Below, in pieces: positions 27,642 through 36,717 of a DNA stretch of 43,469 nt (the first letter of the stretch is position 1; every line of letters begins with the position of its first letter). A program made the translations under genes and the position numbers. The notes under the pieces are model-generated. The model had not been told where the DNA came from. It saw nothing but the letters and a program-made list of their open reading frames with translations, and did no database searches. Source of the DNA: Kangiellaceae bacterium. Lineage in GTDB: Bacteria > Pseudomonadota > Gammaproteobacteria > Enterobacterales > Kangiellaceae. Location: the NCBI GenBank assembly GCA_016743995.1, contig JADGFG010000012.1, forward strand, positions 1 through 43,469, in the 5' to 3' direction.

Positions 27642-28145
27642 ATGAAACAGAAGCTCCCATTATTGCAGTCTGGATTTTGGTGGATGTGGCTTACTGTCAT
27701 TTTAGTGCTTGTTGATCAGGTAACCAAGCATCTGGCTGTATTTTATATTCAGACTCACGAAGTGATTGAAGTCATGCCATTTTTTAATCTGGTGATTCGT
27801 TACAACCCTGGTGCCGCTTTTTCATTTTTAGCCGATGCTGGTGGTTGGCAGCACTATTTTTTCAGTGGGATCTCCATTGTTGTTAGTGCAGGTATTATTT
27901 ACTGGATGACGATTACACCGGTAAAAAATCGTTTGCTCAGCTTGTCATTAGCGCTGATCCTGGCTGGAGCACTGGGTAATTTATATGATCGGCTAACTAT
28001 TGGTGAGGTTGTTGATTTTATTGACTGGCACAACGGAGAACATCACTGGCCAGCTTTTAATATTGCAGATAGTGTCATTATGCTTGGAGCAGCGATGATG
28101 CTGATTGAGAGTTTTATTTCCTCAAAAGAGAAAGAGAATGACTGA
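27642..28145 (+). CDS. lspA: Lipoprotein signal peptidase (SPase II)
   Basis: Inner-membrane aspartyl protease that cleaves signal peptides of prolipoproteins after diacylglyceryl transfer. The 167-aa protein has four membrane helices and the family motifs DQVTKHLA, FNLVIRYNPGAAFSFL, GALGNLYDRL (first catalytic Asp region) and VVDFIDWH with FNIADSVI (second catalytic Asp). It overlaps fkpB by 8 bp and follows ileS by 42 bp, the conserved order. Confidence 0.97.
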   Translation: MKQKLPLLQSGFWWMWLTVILVLVDQVTKHLAVFYIQTHEVIEVMPFFNLVIRYNPGAAFSFLADAGGWQHYFFSGISIVVSAGIIYWMTITPVKNRLLSLSLALILAGALGNLYDRLTIGEVVDFIDWHNGEHHWPAFNIADSVIMLGAAMMLIESFISSKEKEND

Positions 28146-28578
28146 AGTTGTATCGAGCCATAGTCGTGTTTTAGCTGACGTTACGGTTAAATTAAAAGAT
28201 GGTAGTGTGGCTGATAGCACATTGGCGTCAGGTAAGCCGAGCTGGCTTGTTATGGGAGACGGTAGTTTTAGCGATGCTTTTGAGTCTCAACTTTTTGGGG
28301 CGCAATCAGGACAGGAATTGAGTTTTGAATTGTCGGCGGTTGATGCGTTTGGTGAGACAGAGCCAGACAAAATACATTTTATGGACATCAGTCAGTTTCC
28401 ACAAGATATCAAGCTTGAAAAGGGGGCAATTGTTGCATTTAATCAGGCTAACGGGGAGCAGCTGCCTGGCATTATTCGTGACGTAACTGGTGCCTCGGTA
28501 AAAGTTGATTTTAACCATCCGCTCGCAGGTCAGGATATAATTTTTGAATTAATTATAAAAGAAGTCGTTGCCAGCTAA
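28138..28578 (+). CDS. fkpB: FKBP-type peptidyl-prolyl isomerase FkpB (SlpA)
   Basis: Cytoplasmic prolyl isomerase/chaperone of the SlyD-like FKBP class. 146 aa, near E. coli FkpB (149). It shows the FKBP core DVTVKLKDGSVADSTL and SWLVMGDGSFSDAFESQLFG, an inserted flap domain (about 70-125) with FPQDIKLEKGAIVAF, and the closing strand FNHPLAGQDIIFEL typical of SlyD/SlpA. ATG 28138 lies inside the end of lspA, giving translational coupling. Starting earlier at 28105 would add residues from the lspA overlap and is unlikely. Confidence 0.93.
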   Translation: MTEVVSSHSRVLADVTVKLKDGSVADSTLASGKPSWLVMGDGSFSDAFESQLFGAQSGQELSFELSAVDAFGETEPDKIHFMDISQFPQDIKLEKGAIVAFNQANGEQLPGIIRDVTGASVKVDFNHPLAGQDIIFELIIKEVVAS

Positions 28579-28631
28579 TCAGGTTAGTTTCGCTTTAGAA
28601 TATAAAATTGTTTATGTGAGATGATCAGATA

Positions 28632-29561
28632 ATGAAAATTGTAGTTGCTAATCCCAGAGGTTTTTGTGCGGGTGTTGACAGGGCTATTGAAATAGTTAAT
28701 CGAGCTATCGATTTGTTTGGTGCTCCTATTTATGTAAAACATGAAGTCGTACATAATAAATTTGTCGTTGATAATCTTAAAAAGAAAGGCGCTATTTTTA
28801 TTGAAGATCTTTCTGATGTGCCACAAGGTAGCACGCTAATCTACAGTGCTCATGGTGTTTCTCAGGCGGTAAAAAAAGAGGCTAAAGCTAGAAAGTTTAA
28901 AGTGTTTGATGCCACATGTCCTTTAGTAACAAAAGTTCATATGGAAGTTTTCAGAAAAAGTAAAAATGCCGAAGAAGGTATATTGATAGGCCATAAAGGC
29001 CATCCTGAAGTAGAAGGGACTATGGGACAGTATGCTAATGAAAAAGGCGGTATGTATCTGGTTGAAAATATTCACGATATTAACGCGCTTAAAGTAAAAA
29101 ATCCTGATCGTCTTTTTTATGTTTCACAAACAACACTTTCTGTTGATGAAACCAGAGAGCTTATCCAAGCCTTAAAAAATAAGTTTCCATTAATTTGTGG
29201 TCCCAGAAAGGACGATATTTGTTATGCGACACAAAATCGCCAGGACGCTGTGAAAACACTTTCACAAAGCTCCAGTGTTGTTCTTGTTGTTGGTAGTCAG
29301 AATAGTTCCAATTCAAACCGGTTAAAAGAGTTGGCCGAGAAGCAGGGAAGCCGGGCTTATCTCATTGATAATGCAGATGAAATTAAAGAAAGTTGGCTTA
29401 AAAACGTAAATAGTGTTGGTGTAACTGCGGGTGCTTCTGCGCCTGAGGTGCTTGTTGAAAATGTCCTGCAAAAGCTTAAATCTATCGGTGGGGAAATGGA
29501 AGACTTTCCGACAGAAAATACTGAAAATATGTATTTTCCGGTACCTGTTGAGTTACGTTAA
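28632..29561 (+). CDS. ispH: 4-hydroxy-3-methylbut-2-enyl diphosphate reductase IspH
   Basis: Last enzyme of the MEP pathway; a 4Fe-4S enzyme reducing HMBPP to IPP and DMAPP, which feed the IspB made from this window. The 309-aa protein has the three cluster cysteines C12 ([10 protein letters not shown]), C96 ([11 protein letters not shown]) and C197 ([11 protein letters not shown]), plus the substrate motif SAHGVSQ and the [11 protein letters not shown] region. It ends the lspA-fkpB-ispH group. As in Pseudomonas, the minor pilin genes follow directly. Confidence 0.97.
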   Translation: MKIVVANPRGFCAGVDRAIEIVNRAIDLFGAPIYVKHEVVHNKFVVDNLKKKGAIFIEDLSDVPQGSTLIYSAHGVSQAVKKEAKARKFKVFDATCPLVTKVHMEVFRKSKNAEEGILIGHKGHPEVEGTMGQYANEKGGMYLVENIHDINALKVKNPDRLFYVSQTTLSVDETRELIQALKNKFPLICGPRKDDICYATQNRQDAVKTLSQSSSVVLVVGSQNSSNSNRLKELAEKQGSRAYLIDNADEIKESWLKNVNSVGVTAGASAPEVLVENVLQKLKSIGGEMEDFPTENTENMYFPVPVELR

Positions 29562-29966
29562 TTCTGAAGTAGGTTCAGCTTGGGTATATATGCTTTCATT
29601 ATCTAATAGAGCTTTTTAATATTGCCATTAAAAAAGCCTGGTTCCTATATCTGTTATTTTTTGTCCATTCATCTATTTAAAGATTGCATTTGTCAGACGT
29701 AAGTTGCGTATTTTTTCTTTTGAGACATTATTAATTTAGAAACTTTTTTTGATTCGGAAAAATAGTCACTTTACTAGCAACTCAAGAAATGTAGTTGAAT
29801 AGTAAATTTTTGCTTATCAACTAAAGTTGCTAGAAGTTAAATGAATGAGAAATACTTGAAGTAACGTCAAATAAATCAGAGGGAACTGAAAAACATCATA
29901 GTCTGGTGTATGAATAAGTTAATTTAAGTTTTGAAAAATCAGTTTTTTAACTGGGAGTTCAAAATA
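29562..29966. other. Control region upstream of minor pilin cluster 1
   Basis: 405 bp, AT-rich, no gene. The notable feature is a nested inverted repeat at 29774-29833. No clear terminator for ispH and no clear sigma-54 (-24 GG/-12 GC) or sigma-70 promoter could be fixed. The pilV ribosome-binding site GGGAG lies 9 nt before ATG 29967. Confidence 0.5.
29774..29833. repeat. Nested inverted repeat before pilV
   Basis: Outer arms CTAGCAACT (29774-29782)/AGTTGCTAG (29825-29833) are perfect 9-mers. Inner arms TAGTTGA (29792-29798)/TCAACTA (29817-29823) are perfect 7-mers. The arms also share the core AGTTG/CAACT, so four copies of one short motif are present. This is a candidate operator or RNA hairpin. 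Confidence 0.7.
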
Positions 29967-30539
29967 ATGATTGAAGTAAGTTTTAAACGACAAAATGGCG
30001 TGTCGTTAATTGAAATTCTTGTCACTATCCTTATTTTAGGAATAGGCTTGTTGGGCGTTGCATCGCTACAAGTTTCAAGTATTGCAAGTAATCAGGAAGG
30101 ATTTTATACCTCTCAGGCAACATCGATTGCCGAAGCTACCTCATCGCGGATCAGAAGTGCAAAAATGATTACGATGGTACCGGATTCAACGGTCGACTAT
30201 GCTACTTTTCTGGCCAACTATGTTGTAGTTGGAGAGCTGAGCTGTACGACAGCGCCGACTTCAATGTGCAAAAGTATTGGCGGAAGTTCTCCTGATAATT
30301 GTGGTTTTACCGAAATGGCATTATTCGAGCAGTGGGAAGCCTGTTCAATAGCGGAAGCTACTTTACCAGAAGGAAAAGTTAGAATTGTCAGTACAGGAGA
30401 CCGGTTGTCGATTATTGTTGACTGGAGTTCTGCTTCAGAAAGAAAAGATCTTGGAACAAAAAAAATAGTCAATCAAAATTGTGCGGCTATTACCGGGAGT
30501 AGCGAAAGAAACTGCGTTATGTTGGAGGTTGTGCCATGA
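29967..30539 (+). CDS. pilV: Type IV pilus minor pilin PilV (cluster 1)
   Basis: Minor pilin thought to form part of the assembly-priming tip complex with PilW, PilX, FimU and PilY1. The 190-aa prepilin has an 11-residue leader ending RQNG, cleavage before V-S-L-I-E (Glu at +5), then the N-terminal hydrophobic helix (about 12-35) with LILGIGLLGVASLQ, typical PilV. The C-terminal globular domain has several cysteines. I chose ATG 29967 with GGGAG 9 nt upstream; an in-frame TTG at 29931 would give an untypical longer leader. Its ATGA overlap with pilW indicates coupling. It is a close paralog of the PilV at 37645. Confidence 0.93.
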   Translation: MIEVSFKRQNGVSLIEILVTILILGIGLLGVASLQVSSIASNQEGFYTSQATSIAEATSSRIRSAKMITMVPDSTVDYATFLANYVVVGELSCTTAPTSMCKSIGGSSPDNCGFTEMALFEQWEACSIAEATLPEGKVRIVSTGDRLSIIVDWSSASERKDLGTKKIVNQNCAAITGSSERNCVMLEVVP

Positions 30540-31354
30540 ATATTTTTGAAATGAGAGATAAGAATGAGTGGCGTTCAAAAGCGGGATCTCTGGCCTTTGC
30601 AAAACAATCTGGCTTCACTCTTATCGAATTAATGATTGCAGGTGTTCTTGGATTGCTTTTAATCGGTGGGGTGATTCAACTTTTTTCAGGCTCCAGAGAT
30701 GTGCATAGCATGCAGGAGCAACTTGCATCACTTCAGGAAAATGGTCGCTTTGCCTTGTCTATTCTGGATGAACAAATTCGTATGGGAGGCTGGACTGAGT
30801 TGGAATCTTCTCCGCAGGCTATTGACATTAGCAGTTCAACTGACGGGGTCAATGATTCGTTAGTTGTATCATATCGTGTTGCATCTGGAAGTGCTGATAA
30901 TCTTGACTGTAATGGTAACTTAGTGACAGGTGGATTAATTAGAAATACTTTTTCCGTTAACGCTGGAAATCTTCAATGTCAGGGAAATGGTGGTGGGGCG
31001 GCGCAAATACTCGTATCAAATGTAGAGTCATTTCAAGTGCTTTATGGAGTCGAAACAGATGGTACTTGTCCGGATGGTGTTGTTAACAGTTACATAAATC
31101 AAACGACTGTTCAGAATACAAATCTTGCTGCTAATATTTTATCGGTACAAGTCGCTATTTTGCTGAGTAGTGATATAGATGTATTGCTGGAATCCAAAGC
31201 AGGTAATTACACATTTCTTGACCAACAATTAGCGATAGCGGCAGATAAAAAATCAAGACGATTATTTCAACAAACAATTTTTATTCCAAATGCCGTTTTC
31301 AGAACCGTTGGTACGCCAGAGGCTGTTATTGAATGTATGATTTCAAAAGTTTAG
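30536..31354 (+). CDS. pilW: Type IV pilus minor pilin PilW (cluster 1)
   Basis: Minor pilin of the tip/priming complex. The 272-aa prepilin has a 26-residue leader ending KQSG, then F-T-L-I-E and the PilW-type helix LMIAGVLGLLLIGGVIQLF. The C-terminal part shares long stretches with its paralog at 38217, e.g. VSFQVLYGVET-type (here VESFQVLYGVET) and SRRLFQQTIFIPNA. An in-frame ATG at codon 6 would shorten the leader. The start overlaps the pilV stop (ATGA). The gene ends 8 bp before pilX. Confidence 0.93.
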   Translation: MNIFEMRDKNEWRSKAGSLAFAKQSGFTLIELMIAGVLGLLLIGGVIQLFSGSRDVHSMQEQLASLQENGRFALSILDEQIRMGGWTELESSPQAIDISSSTDGVNDSLVVSYRVASGSADNLDCNGNLVTGGLIRNTFSVNAGNLQCQGNGGGAAQILVSNVESFQVLYGVETDGTCPDGVVNSYINQTTVQNTNLAANILSVQVAILLSSDIDVLLESKAGNYTFLDQQLAIAADKKSRRLFQQTIFIPNAVFRTVGTPEAVIECMISKV

Positions 31355-31362
31355 GAGTTCGT

Positions 31363-31980
31363 ATGTCTGATCTAGCATGCAAGTTAATACGAGTTAGTTG
31401 CAAGTGTAAAACAACGCAGCGTTGCAAGAGAATGCAAATTAGTTGTCGAGATACAAAAATTGGAAATACAGAAAGTGGAGCCGCATTATTTGTGAGTCTG
31501 ATCATGTTGATCTTGCTGACTATTATCGGTTTATCTTCTTCTCAACGAAGTAGCTTACAAGAAAGAATGGCGGCAAACTATCATTTGTCTAATGTGGCTT
31601 TTAACTCAGCTGAAAGTGCAATAGGCGGATTTGTAAGAGAGGCGACAGTCGGTAATAAATTACTCTCTTCGCACATATTATCAAAGTTACGACTTCAGGG
31701 AAGTGTCAATGATCAGTGTTTTGATAAAAATGGAAGTCGAACTGATTGTGATGGGACTGTATTCATGGATAGTGATCGTTCCAGTATCATTACTGCTGAA
31801 ATGGACGCTCAGGTTGTGGATGATTGTAATGTGATCATGTGTAGTGGTTTTAGTTTAAGTGGAACTAATGCCGGTTCAATTGGCTGTCGGATTTTTAAAG
31901 TGGATGGAACAGGGACTGTTGCTTCAAGATCTGTTGTCAATTCCTTCTGGGCCTATGAAGTTTCTGTTTGTGCAAATTAA
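31363..31980 (+). CDS. pilX: Type IV pilus assembly protein PilX (cluster 1), cysteine-rich leader
   Basis: Minor pilin with the PilX N-terminal domain: SGAALFVSLIMLILLTIIGLSSSQRSSLQERMAAN spans about residues 38-72. The +5 position is not Glu, as in the cluster 2 copy. ATG 31363 has TAGGAG 6 nt upstream, just after the pilW stop. From this start the leader is 39 residues and holds five cysteines (6, 13, 15, 21, 28). The cluster 2 PilX leader has only 8 residues and no cysteine. An internal ATG at 31432 (AAGAG upstream) would give a 16-residue leader. The globular domain has paired cysteines (CNVIMC and others). Confidence 0.88.
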   Translation: MSDLACKLIRVSCKCKTTQRCKRMQISCRDTKIGNTESGAALFVSLIMLILLTIIGLSSSQRSSLQERMAANYHLSNVAFNSAESAIGGFVREATVGNKLLSSHILSKLRLQGSVNDQCFDKNGSRTDCDGTVFMDSDRSSIITAEMDAQVVDDCNVIMCSGFSLSGTNAGSIGCRIFKVDGTGTVASRSVVNSFWAYEVSVCAN

Positions 31981-32007
31981 AAAACTGTTTTAACTTGAGG
32001 TATGGCA

Positions 32008-35000
32008 ATGCGCAATTATATTCAGCCAGCGAAGCTTGTTCTTTTCGCAGTAATGCAGAGTTTATTGATTTTAAACACCGCCTGGGCAGATGATACAGAA
32101 GTCTTTTTTGGTGGCGCTGCAACGTCTACCAATAGCAATCCAAATATTTTATTTGTGTTTGACACTTCGGGAAGTATGAGTAGTACGCAATCGTTTACTG
32201 AACTTGATGCGAATGGAAATCCGGTAACTGTCAGGCAGAGTAGAATTGGCATTTTACAGGATGTAATGTCAGAGGTCTTATCTTCGCAAACCGGCGTTAA
32301 TATGGGGCTGGCCAGATTTAGTGTGCCAGGTGGTCCTATTTTATATCCGGTTACTGATCCTGATGAACCCGCTGATCCGATTGTTTTAAGAAGTTTAAGT
32401 GATGCCAACGATGATGCGGCTCAATCAGGCAACAAAGTGACTCTGGATGATGATTATTTAAATCCAAAGTTAATTGCCAAAAATGGAATAGTTGCCTTTC
32501 GATTTAAAGATGTTGATGTGCCTCAGGGGGCCATTATTAACAAAGCAACTTTGTTATTTTCAACAGATAGCGATTCCCCTGATTTAACAACGGCATTTGA
32601 AATATACGCAGAAATAGTCCCCAGTGCTGCAGCTTTTACTGCGACCAATGACAATTTATCTTCCAGGATTTCTGGCAAATCGGTTACCTGGAACCCTGGC
32701 GCATGGGATGCAGAACCGATTGTTGATCCAGCCAATGATCCACCAACAACATTTGAGTCTGATGACCTGTCATCAGTCATACAGCAGGTTGTTAATTTAA
32801 AAGGTGCAACGTTATCGGACCCGGCAGGTTGGTGTGGTGGTAATGATTTGGTTATTTTGCTTAAAAAGCTTGATAATACTTCTAGGTCTATTATTGCATA
32901 TGATAAGAGCCCTGATTTTTCAACTAAACTGAGAATTGATTTTGATGCCAACATTCCCACTGGTGAGTTTGGTTGTTATGCAAATACGATAGTGAGCCAG
33001 GTTTCAGACAGGTATGAAGATTCAGAAAGTGGAATTGGAGGTAGCAGGAGCACCGACCTGGATTTTTACAAAGATACTTATTATAAGGATAATAACAAAT
33101 CCGTTGCTCTCAGTTTTATTGACGTGGCTGTGCCTCAGGGCGCTAGAGTAACAAGTGCAACGCTGAATTTTGTTGCGAGAAGTTCGTCTTCTGGTGCAGC
33201 AAAAACAGTGATTCATGCGGTTAACAGTGCAAGCCCGCCAATTGATAACACGGTACATTCTTTACCGGATAGTAAATTAACCAGTGGTGTGGTCTGGGAT
33301 ATAGAGAGTTGGGCATATGGTGTTCCATATAGTAGCGTCGATATTTCTTCTGTTGTGAATAGTGTTGTTAATCTCGCCGGGTGGACTGAAACGAGTAATA
33401 TGTCTTTTCTCTTGAAGGGTTCATCTGGAACGAGAGCCGCTTATAGTTATGATGGGTCGCGCTCTCGTTCTCCTATTCTTGAAGTCACCTATACCGGAAA
33501 ATATAAAGCTAGCGCAGCAACAAAAAGAGATGCAATGATCGCAACGGTAGAGGATTTTAAAGCGACTGGAAATACACCAATCAGTGATACCATTGCTGAA
33601 GCTGGGTTGTATTTTAAAGGTGAGTCAGTTCTCTATGGAAGAGAAAGAGGTAATCCGACAAAACGAGATAATCGTATCAGTCATATTGATTCGGTCACTT
33701 CTGGTTTGATCAGTCGTCCCGCAGGATGTTCCGAATCAAATCCCAGTGCAACCATTTGTAAGTCAGAAGCTTATATTGGAAGTGCTGATTATAAAACACC
33801 CATTAAAGATGCTTGCCAGGCAAACCATATTATTTTGTTAACCGATGGTGCACCGACGTCTCATGATAAGAGAACCAATTCAATTTATGAAACATGGACC
33901 AAAGAGTTAACTGGAAAAACGGGAACTTGCAAAACCAATGATAGCGGTAAAGATTGTACTATACAAATGGCAGGGCTTTTTAAAAATAATGATGTTTTGC
34001 TAGCAACACTAGAAAAAGAAAAAATCACGACTCACACCATAGGTTTTTATTCTGATCAGGAATTTTTACAATCTGTTGCTAATGCTGGCGGTGGAAAGTA
34101 TGTAACGGCATTCAGTAAGCAGGATTTATTTAATGCGATTAATGAAATTGTTGACTCAATACTGGATGTAAATACGACTTTTGTTTCTGCGGGTGTTACG
34201 GTCAACCAATATAATCGTTTAACTCATAATGATGAGTTATATTTTTCATTATTTACTCCTTCCTCAGAGACGGTCTGGCCGGGAAATTTAAAACGATATA
34301 AGTTACTTGACGGAGATATTGTTGATGTTAACAGTGTTGATGCAATTAATCTGAATGGTGAATTTGATGAAGCTTCGAAAAGCTGGTGGTCGGCTGGCGT
34401 TGATGGTAATGATGTTTCTAAAGGTGGTGTTGCAGAGTTTTTAACAAATAATCGACTTGTTTTTACTGATATTGCGAGTAATGATCTCAGCACAATTACC
34501 AATCGAGTAAATAAAGATAATACAGCTATAACCGCTGCAATGGTCAGTGCTACCAGCTCATCAGATAGAGAGAAAATTTTAAGGTGGGTTGTTGGTGAAA
34601 ATGTCAATGATACCAAAAATCCAACGCTAGCAAGACAAAAACTGGGTGATCCGCTTCATTCACAACCTACCTTGTTAATTTATAAAACGGGTACATCCAC
34701 TTATCGTTCGTCAGTGTATGTTGGAACTAATGAAGGTTTTTTACATTCGTTTGATTCAGTTACTGGTACGGAAAACTGGTCATACATACCACAAGAATTA
34801 TTATCTCGTCTGTCTGAAGTTCAAAAAGATACTATCGGCGCACACTCTTATGGGTTAGATGGCACCGTTACTTTATACATTGAAAATGATGATGTTGAAC
34901 CGGGGGTTGTTAATACCGGTGAAAGAGCGATTTTATATATTGGAATGCGGCGAGGGGGCTCAACTTATTTTGCGCTTGATGTAACTGATTATGCTAAACC

Positions 35001-36132
35001 TAAATTATTATTCCGGATTGATCCGAGCGTCACTGGTTATAGTGATCTTGGGCAGAGCTGGTCAAAACCCGTGATTAAAAAGATGAAAATCACAGGGCAT
35101 GAAACGGTCATGATATTTGGTGGTGGCTATAGTATTGTCCAGGATGAGGCTGCAACCCTGTCTAAAACTGATGTTATAGGAAAAAATATTTATATTGCTG
35201 ACGCGTTTACTGGAAAACTGTTGTGGAATATTGCTGATGCCGTAGATGCAAGTGGTGTAACCGGCTCAAGCGCCGGAAGCCTGTCTTCAATCAATAGTGT
35301 TCCCAATGAAGTTACGGCATTTGATTTAGATAGTGATGATTATATCGATCACTTTTATGCGACAGATACCAAAGCACAGGTGTTTCGTTTTGACATCAAT
35401 TACGATACAGCAAAAATAACGGGTGGGCGTGTTGCACATATGCAAAATTTTCTTACCGCAGAAGAAAATAGACGATTTTATAATTCTCCTGATATCTCGT
35501 TAATTCGTGCGGACGACACTTTCATATCGATTGCGATTGGCTCTGGCTATCGAGCGCATCCGTTGGATACAACGGTTACAGATCACTTTTTTATGATTAA
35601 GGATAAAGGGGTATTAGATGGCGTTTTTGATATGGATGCAAATACCAGTGACCTGGTAGATGTGACTAATCTTGTCGGGGATGCTGACACTGATGGCTTT
35701 TCAGATGCGGGCGCACTGATTAATAGTAAAACCTCGCCGAAGAAAGGCTGGTATATCTCTTTTGCTAATAAAGGAGAAAAAGTGATATCTGATTCGATAA
35801 CTTTTAATAATGCGGTAATTTTCACGACTTATACACCGCCGGGTTCATTAACAGTTAATTGCAATGCGATTGCAGGTACCTCTCAACTGTATGGAATGAA
35901 TGTAGTGGATGGTAACCCTTTTGTTGATACTAACTTTGATGGATTATTGACTGCAGTGGATCGGTCCGCAGTATTAACAACCTCTGGAATTGCCCCGCAA
36001 CCTCAGGTGTTGTTTGAGGAAACGAGTACTGGGGTGAAACCTCGATTATGTGTTGGAAATCAATGTAGTATGGAGGCTTTTTTACCCAAAATACCAGAGA
36101 GTATTATGGGCATTAAATGGAAACATAATTAG
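32008..36132 (+). CDS. pilY1: Type IV pilus tip protein PilY1 (cluster 1)
   Basis: Large secreted protein associated with the pilus tip, in adhesion, surface sensing and regulation of pilus retraction. About 1374 aa. It has a signal peptide (about 1-25, cut near AWA-DDTEVFF); a vWA-like domain with MIDAS D52-T-S-G-S56 and a later LTDGAPTSH segment (about 608); an insertion at about 144-498 of two related beta-rich modules; and the conserved C-terminal PilC/PilY1 beta-propeller (about 720-1330) with HSQPTLL, VYVGTNEGFLHSFD and calcium loop D1106-LDSDDYI-D1114. GAGG lies 7 nt before ATG 32008; ATG 32002 is the alternative. No stop interrupts it. Confidence 0.93.
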   Translation: MRNYIQPAKLVLFAVMQSLLILNTAWADDTEVFFGGAATSTNSNPNILFVFDTSGSMSSTQSFTELDANGNPVTVRQSRIGILQDVMSEVLSSQTGVNMGLARFSVPGGPILYPVTDPDEPADPIVLRSLSDANDDAAQSGNKVTLDDDYLNPKLIAKNGIVAFRFKDVDVPQGAIINKATLLFSTDSDSPDLTTAFEIYAEIVPSAAAFTATNDNLSSRISGKSVTWNPGAWDAEPIVDPANDPPTTFESDDLSSVIQQVVNLKGATLSDPAGWCGGNDLVILLKKLDNTSRSIIAYDKSPDFSTKLRIDFDANIPTGEFGCYANTIVSQVSDRYEDSESGIGGSRSTDLDFYKDTYYKDNNKSVALSFIDVAVPQGARVTSATLNFVARSSSSGAAKTVIHAVNSASPPIDNTVHSLPDSKLTSGVVWDIESWAYGVPYSSVDISSVVNSVVNLAGWTETSNMSFLLKGSSGTRAAYSYDGSRSRSPILEVTYTGKYKASAATKRDAMIATVEDFKATGNTPISDTIAEAGLYFKGESVLYGRERGNPTKRDNRISHIDSVTSGLISRPAGCSESNPSATICKSEAYIGSADYKTPIKDACQANHIILLTDGAPTSHDKRTNSIYETWTKELTGKTGTCKTNDSGKDCTIQMAGLFKNNDVLLATLEKEKITTHTIGFYSDQEFLQSVANAGGGKYVTAFSKQDLFNAINEIVDSILDVNTTFVSAGVTVNQYNRLTHNDELYFSLFTPSSETVWPGNLKRYKLLDGDIVDVNSVDAINLNGEFDEASKSWWSAGVDGNDVSKGGVAEFLTNNRLVFTDIASNDLSTITNRVNKDNTAITAAMVSATSSSDREKILRWVVGENVNDTKNPTLARQKLGDPLHSQPTLLIYKTGTSTYRSSVYVGTNEGFLHSFDSVTGTENWSYIPQELLSRLSEVQKDTIGAHSYGLDGTVTLYIENDDVEPGVVNTGERAILYIGMRRGGSTYFALDVTDYAKPKLLFRIDPSVTGYSDLGQSWSKPVIKKMKITGHETVMIFGGGYSIVQDEAATLSKTDVIGKNIYIADAFTGKLLWNIADAVDASGVTGSSAGSLSSINSVPNEVTAFDLDSDDYIDHFYATDTKAQVFRFDINYDTAKITGGRVAHMQNFLTAEENRRFYNSPDISLIRADDTFISIAIGSGYRAHPLDTTVTDHFFMIKDKGVLDGVFDMDANTSDLVDVTNLVGDADTDGFSDAGALINSKTSPKKGWYISFANKGEKVISDSITFNNAVIFTTYTPPGSLTVNCNAIAGTSQLYGMNVVDGNPFVDTNFDGLLTAVDRSAVLTTSGIAPQPQVLFEETSTGVKPRLCVGNQCSMEAFLPKIPESIMGIKWKHN

Positions 36133-36198
36133 TCATTTTAAGATTTAGACGACGCTGAAGCAGTAAGTAAACCTGCTCAAGCATGGCTGTTACCTGGA

Positions 36199-36717
36199 CT
36201 AATAATTGCCCTCGAACTGGCCGAGTTGAACAAATTGATTAACTTGCCAGATATAGATGGTTGCTGGACTACCCATTTTATTTTCTATGAAAACATATTT
36301 TGGAGGTTGATTTAACTTTTTTTGAGTAATTAACTGAGCTTCCTGAGTAGTCATGAGCTCCAGATGGGTTTCCCTGGGAAATGATTTGTAGCTTTTAACG
36401 ATTGAGAGTCGATGGGAGCCGGGCATTGACAGATAAGCCAGCAAGTAATGCTGATGGTTTTTTACAACAATGCCCAGCCAGTCTTTTTGATGATCACCAT
36501 TAAAGTCCTGTTCCAGTTGCCATGGGCATAATATTTCAAATTCAGTCATTCTCTCTTGTAACTCAAAATCAGGAGTTCTGGCGGGGAGTCTATATTGAGA
36601 TTTATCAAGAAAGGAGTATTTATTGTACAGTTTTGATTCACAACCGGTAAGCTCTCCCCTGGTTTCATGGTGGGTTAAGGCCAGCAATGTAATAGCGATG
36701 AGTTTTAATGTGCGCAT
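36199..36717 (-). CDS. Uncharacterised secreted protein between the pil clusters
   Basis: A 172-aa protein I do not recognise. It has an N-terminal hydrophobic stretch (MRTLKLIAITLLALT), probably a signal peptide cut before about residue 21, and a short motif DFNGDHQKD resembling the DxNxDxxxD calcium loops of FG-GAP/EF-hand-like repeats, also the type used in PilY1 propellers. Two cysteines (CESKL and CPWQL) in the mature part could form a disulfide. It is transcribed from the opposite strand, convergent with pilY1 (66 bp between stops) and divergent from the fimT-like gene, so it is not part of either operon. A role with the pilus is only a guess from position. Confidence 0.7.
   Translation of the reverse strand: MRTLKLIAITLLALTHHETRGELTGCESKLYNKYSFLDKSQYRLPARTPDFELQERMTEFEILCPWQLEQDFNGDHQKDWLGIVVKNHQHYLLAYLSMPGSHRLSIVKSYKSFPRETHLELMTTQEAQLITQKKLNQPPKYVFIENKMGSPATIYIWQVNQFVQLGQFEGNY

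Noticed and set aside
32022-33258. Several minus-strand frames inside the first pilY1
   Set aside because: Shadow frames; the plus-strand pilY1 frame is open for 1374 codons with recognisable domains.
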